A DNA stretch of 8,405 nucleotides from DATKMG01 sp035541995 (GTDB lineage Bacteria; Acidobacteriota; Terriglobia; Versatilivoradales; Versatilivoraceae). The stretch spans positions 1 to 8,405 of the forward strand of contig DATKMG010000229.1 in the NCBI GenBank assembly GCA_035541995.1. The letters are read 5' to 3'. Position 1 is the stretch's first letter; every line of letters begins with the position of its first letter. Below, one piece after another: positions 5,358 to 8,405 of the stretch. Both the position numbers and the translations under genes were made by a program. The notes beneath the pieces are model-generated. The model did no database searches. It was not told the DNA's origin and saw only the letters and a list, made by a program, of their open reading frames with translations.

Positions 5358-7661
5358 ATGCGGCACCTGCTCTGGATTGTTCTTCTGACCTGCTGTCTCG
5401 AAGTACCTCTGCCTGCACAGTTGCCAGCTCCGAAGTCAACCGGGCCGGATTTCCTTCCAATGGCCGTGTGGTACGGGGGAGGGAAAGCCCGTGCGCCGAT
5501 GCTGGAGTCAAACCCAAGGGAGAAACGTGAAATCTGGAAGGCGGACCTTCTCAGTATAAGGAAGTTGGGATTCAACACGGTTCGCTGCTGGATCGATTGG
5601 GCTTCAGCCGAACCTGTCGAAAACCAATTCAACCTGGACAGCCTGGATGTGCTCACCGAACTGGCCCAGGAGGTTGGCCTTCGAGTGCTTGTCCAGGTCT
5701 ACATGGATTCTGCCCCGGATTGGGTAGGCAGGAAGTTCCCGGATTCGCAGTTCGTCGATATCAGCGGTGCGAAGATGCGCTCAGAGTCAGCACCGGGTTT
5801 CTGCTTTGACCACCCGGGAGTACGCAAAGCGATGCTGGGCTTCTTCACCAGGCTCGCTTTGGAGGTTAAGAACCGACCCGCCTTCCTGGGTTGGGATCTC
5901 TGGAGTGAGCCCCATGTTATTAATTGGGCGTCAGCGACATACTTACCGAGTCCCGAATTCTGCTTTTGTCCTTATACCACGGCCCGTTTCCGAGAGTGGT
6001 TGAAGAAGAAGTACAGCACTTTGGGTGCTCTAAATCAAGCCTGGTATCGTCGCTATGAAAGCTGGGAAAGCGTCGAACCCCCTCGCCTCAGTACAATCCT
6101 CTCCTACACAGACTATACGGATTGGCGCTACTTCATCCTCGATAAGCTCGCCGAAGACTTGCGGGCAAGATACGAGGCGGTGAAGGCTGTCCTTCCTGAC
6201 CGCGTGGCCACGAGCCATGCGGCTGCTCCTTCCCTTTTCACCCATCCGCTCGACGGCGACGGGAATCCGGACGACTGGTTGATGGCCCAGCAGGTGGATT
6301 ATTGGGGGACTTCCTTCTATCCGAAACACTCTTTTCCTGTTGGCCGTGACCCGGCTTGGCGCGGGGCCCTGTTGGATTTCAGCCGGTCTGCCTGCTATTC
6401 CAAGGCCAACGGCTTCTGGATCGGAGAGCTTCAGGGGGGATTTGGCACCGTCGCCTTGAACATTAGTTCCACCGTGACCTCTGACGATGTGGCGATTTGG
6501 ATGTGGAGTGCCTTGGCCCGCGGCGCCAAAGCCATCAATATTTATGCCTGGTATCCAATGAGTTCAGGCTATGAATCCGGAGGCTTTGGCTTGATCAATC
6601 TGGACGGCAGTATCACAGAGCGTGCCCGAAAAGCCGGCGGGATTTCCCGGACTGTTGACCAGGCTCAACAGCTCTTTCTCAAGGCACAACCCGCAGCGGC
6701 AGCGGTTGCTATCGTATACAACCCCTTGTCATATATGGTGGGAGGTCGGCAACCTTCATGGGCGGCAGGGGCGCAAAGTGAATTCGAAGGGATTGAGCGA
6801 AATTCGATGTTGGGCATGTACCGGGCGCTGTTCCCATCCAATATCCCGGTCGATTTCATTCATATCAACCAGATTCCTGAGAACGCCGGGCAATATAAGT
6901 TGATCCTGCTCCCATATCCCCTGATGATTCCGGAGGCTTCGGCCAGAGCCCTCAAGGAGTACGTCAGAAATGGAGGTACTTTGGTTACTGAGGCGCGCCT
7001 GGCGTGGAATGATGAGCATGGGTGGGCCAAAGAAATCATACCCGGCTTTGGCCTTCATGAAATTGTGGGGTGCCGGGAAACTTCCATACAGAGAACAGCC
7101 AATGGGAAGACTTCTATCGAGATTGTCACTGTAGATCCGAGCATTCCCGGACTTCGAACTGGCGACCGGCTCGAAGGGGGCCTATACGAGGAAGCATTAG
7201 AGCCATTAAGTGCCGGTGCCAAAGTGATCGCGAAGTTCCCCAATGGGTCGGCGGCCATGGTTGTTTCCAGCTTTGGCAAAGGGAAGAGTCTGGCAGTCGG
7301 AACTTTCCTGGGGATGTCGTACGAGGCTCATCGGGACAGCAAATTGAAAGAGTTCTTTAACGGATTGCTGTCATGGGCGGGCATCTCCCCTCGCGTCAGG
7401 GTAACGGTTGCATCCGGCCAACCCTCTGTTGAAATTCGTGAGATGACTTCAGGCAAAGAGACGCTGCTCTTTGTTTTCAACCATGAGACCAGTTCAGTTG
7501 AGGCATTCGTTCGTTTCAAACAACCGGGCGGGGGATGCGACGCCAGTGACTTGCAGACGGGAGAAAAAGTGAGCTTTATCCGGGAGGGGGAAGAGCTGGT
7601 TTTTAAGAAACCGATGGCGTCAAGCCAGGTATGGGTCATCCGTATAACCCCTAACGGCTGA
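5358..7661 (+). CDS. Secreted GH42-type beta-galactosidase
   Basis: 767 residues from the ATG at 5358. The N-terminus looks like a Sec signal peptide: MRH, a hydrophobic LLWIVLLTCCL, then PLPAQ with probable cleavage near A20; no canonical lipobox. The clan GH-A barrel (about 30-430) has the NTVRCWIDWASAEP strand region (73-86), the acid/base segment GWDLWSEPH with E184, the GH42-like stretch CFCPYTTARFREWLKKKYST (202-221), LGALNQAW (222-229), the probable nucleophile E357 in FWIGELQGGFGT, and ARGAKAINIYAWYPM (387-401). A middle domain resembling the GH42 trimerisation/amidotransferase-like domain (about 447-672) and a C-terminal beta domain (about 677-764) complete the family layout. It is expected to release terminal galactose (or a related sugar) outside the cytoplasm. 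Oddities: Ser replaces the usual Asn before the acid/base Glu, and only three of four cysteines of the GH42 metal cluster can be matched (C149, C202, C204; T207 at the fourth). Substrate may therefore differ from beta-galactosides. Confidence 0.85.
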   Translation: MRHLLWIVLLTCCLEVPLPAQLPAPKSTGPDFLPMAVWYGGGKARAPMLESNPREKREIWKADLLSIRKLGFNTVRCWIDWASAEPVENQFNLDSLDVLTELAQEVGLRVLVQVYMDSAPDWVGRKFPDSQFVDISGAKMRSESAPGFCFDHPGVRKAMLGFFTRLALEVKNRPAFLGWDLWSEPHVINWASATYLPSPEFCFCPYTTARFREWLKKKYSTLGALNQAWYRRYESWESVEPPRLSTILSYTDYTDWRYFILDKLAEDLRARYEAVKAVLPDRVATSHAAAPSLFTHPLDGDGNPDDWLMAQQVDYWGTSFYPKHSFPVGRDPAWRGALLDFSRSACYSKANGFWIGELQGGFGTVALNISSTVTSDDVAIWMWSALARGAKAINIYAWYPMSSGYESGGFGLINLDGSITERARKAGGISRTVDQAQQLFLKAQPAAAAVAIVYNPLSYMVGGRQPSWAAGAQSEFEGIERNSMLGMYRALFPSNIPVDFIHINQIPENAGQYKLILLPYPLMIPEASARALKEYVRNGGTLVTEARLAWNDEHGWAKEIIPGFGLHEIVGCRETSIQRTANGKTSIEIVTVDPSIPGLRTGDRLEGGLYEEALEPLSAGAKVIAKFPNGSAAMVVSSFGKGKSLAVGTFLGMSYEAHRDSKLKEFFNGLLSWAGISPRVRVTVASGQPSVEIREMTSGKETLLFVFNHETSSVEAFVRFKQPGGGCDASDLQTGEKVSFIREGEELVFKKPMASSQVWVIRITPNG

Positions 7662-7680
7662 GCAGGGTCACTCTCTCTCT

Positions 7681-7766
7681 TGAAAATGAGTTTGGGGTTC
7701 ATGCTTTAGCATGCCTGATGCAAGGACAACCTAAAAGTTGAACTCCAAACCCATCAGTCATTTTCA
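7681..7766. repeat. Imperfect palindromic element with TGAAAATGA / TCATTTTCA ends
   Basis: Starts 19 bp after the glycosidase stop. The outer arms are a perfect 9-bp inverted repeat (7681-7689 and 7758-7766). An inner stem GTTTGGGGTTCA (7690-7701) pairs with TGAACTCCAAAC (7739-7750) at 11 of 12 positions, leaving a 7-nt bulge (7751-7757) on the right. CTTTAG (7704-7709) can pair with CTAAAAG (7731-7737). The tip may fold as GCAT-gcctg-ATGC (7709-7721). As RNA this is a long hairpin that may end or protect the glycosidase transcript, but it lacks the GC-rich stem plus U-tract of a classic terminator. No coding potential is seen. It may be a copy of a small dispersed repeat. Confidence 0.6.
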
Positions 7767-7824
7767 TCGGCCGTGGTGACTTGAAGAAGGTCATGGAACA
7801 CTCTCATGAAAATGCGGTTTTAAT

Positions 7825-7850
7825 GTGGGAGCAGCGCTCCTGCGCGGCGA
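7825..7850 (+). repeat. REP-like unit 1
   Basis: Head GTGGGAGC (7825-7832), a short palindrome GCGC-tcct-GCGC within 7834-7845, and tail GCGGCGA (7844-7850). The head and tail resemble those of REP sequences in other bacteria, and the same head and tail recur inverted 19 bp downstream. Confidence 0.6.
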
Positions 7851-7868
7851 TCTCCTGGTGTAAACTAG

Positions 7869-7893
7869 TCGCCGCTCGGAGATCGGCTCCCAC
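7869..7893 (-). repeat. REP-like unit 2 (inverted)
   Basis: Read on the − strand: head GTGGGAGC (7893-7886), a variable middle in which GCCG and CGGC can pair, and tail GCGGCGA (7875-7869). The middle differs from unit 1 while head and tail are identical. This is the pattern expected of REP units, whose loop region varies. Confidence 0.6.
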
Positions 7894-7960
7894 ACTCTCC
7901 CCAGAACCGCTATTTTCATCCGCGGTAATCAGGCGCCCCCTCATGGGAACAGGTTAGGTT

Positions 7961-8405
7961 ATGGATATGCCTGAATCCAACATCACTCTGCCTCCAGTCA
8001 TAGCCGTGGACCTGGGAGGAACCAAGCTGGCCGTCGCCGTTGTCGATAGCCAGGGGAATCTGGTACTGAAGCGCAGATACCCCGTAGAGAAACGAACCCC
8101 TGATGATTCTATTGAGCAGATTATCAGCGCCTGTCTTGAGATCCTTCGTGATACCGATTTGGATACCGTGAAGATTGCGGGAATGGGAATGGTAGTCCCG
8201 GGGATTTTTGATCGGGGGAGTGGACTGGCATGGGCTCCGAACCTGTGGGGGAATGATCACATTCCCCTTCGTGATAAACTCCGCTCACGGCTTTCATGTA
8301 CGATAATCATCGACAGTGACCGGACCGGTTATGTACTGGGTGAGCAGTGGCGTGGTGTCGCACGTGGAATGGTTGATGTCGTGTACATGGCCGTCGGTAC
8401 CGGCA
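7961..8405 (+). CDS. ROK-family sugar kinase, 3'-truncated by window edge
   Basis: The first 148 codons of a cytoplasmic sugar kinase that transfers phosphate from ATP to a hexose or N-acyl hexosamine. Seen: phosphate-binding loop IAVDLGGTKLAVAVVD (14-29), GMGMVVPG (74-81), the sugar-site APNLWGNDHIPL (92-103), the catalytic region IDSDRTGYVLGE (117-128) with D120 at the position of the ROK catalytic base, and YMAVGTG (142-148) at the very end. The zinc-binding CxCGxxGCxE region would lie beyond the window, so kinase and repressor types cannot be separated by it, but no N-terminal helix-turn-helix is present, favouring a kinase. An in-frame TAG at 7955-7957 fixes the start at 7961 or at the second ATG, 7967. 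AGG at 7951-7953 and at 7956-7958 sit at useful distances from either. Substrate not determinable. It may phosphorylate sugar released by the upstream glycosidase (inference). Confidence 0.88.
   Translation, partial: MDMPESNITLPPVIAVDLGGTKLAVAVVDSQGNLVLKRRYPVEKRTPDDSIEQIISACLEILRDTDLDTVKIAGMGMVVPGIFDRGSGLAWAPNLWGNDHIPLRDKLRSRLSCTIIIDSDRTGYVLGEQWRGVARGMVDVVYMAVGTG

Larger units (their letters stand above)
7806..7919. repeat. REPIN-like element: inverted pair of REP units inside flanking inverted repeats
   Basis: The outer arms ATGAAAAT-GCGGTT (7806-7819) and AACCGC-t-ATTTTCAT (7905-7919) are inverted, with one extra base on the right. Inside lie two REP-like units in opposite orientation, each with head GTGGGAGC and tail GCGGCGA (listed separately). 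Beyond the heads, CGATCTCC (7848-7855) pairs with GGAGATCG (7878-7885). The right arm thus pairs over 16 contiguous bases with a left arm interrupted by 15 bases (7833-7847), so the whole can fold either as one long cruciform or as two small hairpins. Such doublets are known as REPINs and are mobilised in trans by RAYT (TnpA_REP) transposases; no RAYT gene is in the window. Confidence 0.65.
7662..7960. other. Gene-free stretch between the glycosidase and ROK kinase genes
   Basis: 299 bp without a credible gene. It begins with a (CT)n run (about 7670-7680), followed by the two palindromic elements described separately, a 39-bp unique spacer between them (7767-7805), and about 40 bp of leader before the kinase. 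The − strand frame over 7916-8260 is the antisense shadow of the kinase gene. No convincing promoter was recognised; one for the kinase should lie after 7766. Confidence 0.7.

Noticed and set aside
4789..5358. Two + strand frames (4789-5004 and 5005-5358) covering the DUF123 gene
   Set aside because: They are antisense shadows; the − strand frame carries clear DUF123 motifs and these do not resemble a protein family.
7916..8260. − strand frame over the ROK gene
   Set aside because: Antisense to the clearly recognisable ROK kinase and without family features.

Overview
The window is ordinary bacterial chromosome, moderately GC-rich by eye, with long intact genes and no sign of phage, transposase or CRISPR. 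The best guess at origin is an Acidobacteriota-type (or similar deep-branching, HspR-using) bacterium. This rests on the dnaK–hsp20–dnaJ–hspR cluster, the DnaC-like loader next to it, and a secreted GH42-type glycosidase. It is an inference from gene content; no marker in the window proves the taxon.

Left part (1–3939): a heat-shock chaperone operon on the + strand. It holds dnaK (its first ~36 codons lie before the window), a small heat shock protein of the Hsp20 family starting at TTG, a class A dnaJ with all four zinc-finger repeats, and, 3 bases after dnaJ, a MerR-type repressor of the HspR kind. The proteins form one circuit: Hsp20 holds unfolding proteins, DnaJ delivers them to DnaK, and HspR probably represses the operon with DnaK as co-repressor. 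In the well-known actinobacterial version grpE sits between dnaK and dnaJ; here that place is taken by hsp20, and no grpE is in the window. No HAIR-type HspR operator was seen, so it should lie upstream of dnaK, outside the window.

Middle (3940–5357): a DnaC/IstB-like AAA+ ATPase (probable helicase loader) on +, and converging on it a DUF123/GIY-YIG family protein on −. The 3' ends of the two overlap by 117 bp. A 137-bp divergent gap then leads to the next gene.

Right part (5358–8405): a secreted GH42-type beta-galactosidase with a strong Shine-Dalgarno, a ~300-bp gene-free stretch, and the 5' part of a ROK-family sugar kinase. Exported glycosidase plus sugar kinase fits sugar release and phosphorylation, but the two are separated by repeats and may not be co-transcribed. 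The gap holds two adjacent palindromic elements with the same outer ends (TGAAAAT…ATTTTCA). The second carries an inverted pair of REP-like units (GTGGGAGC … GCGGCGA), i.e. a REPIN-like element. This is the most unusual non-coding structure in the window. I did not find a clearly new multi-gene system.
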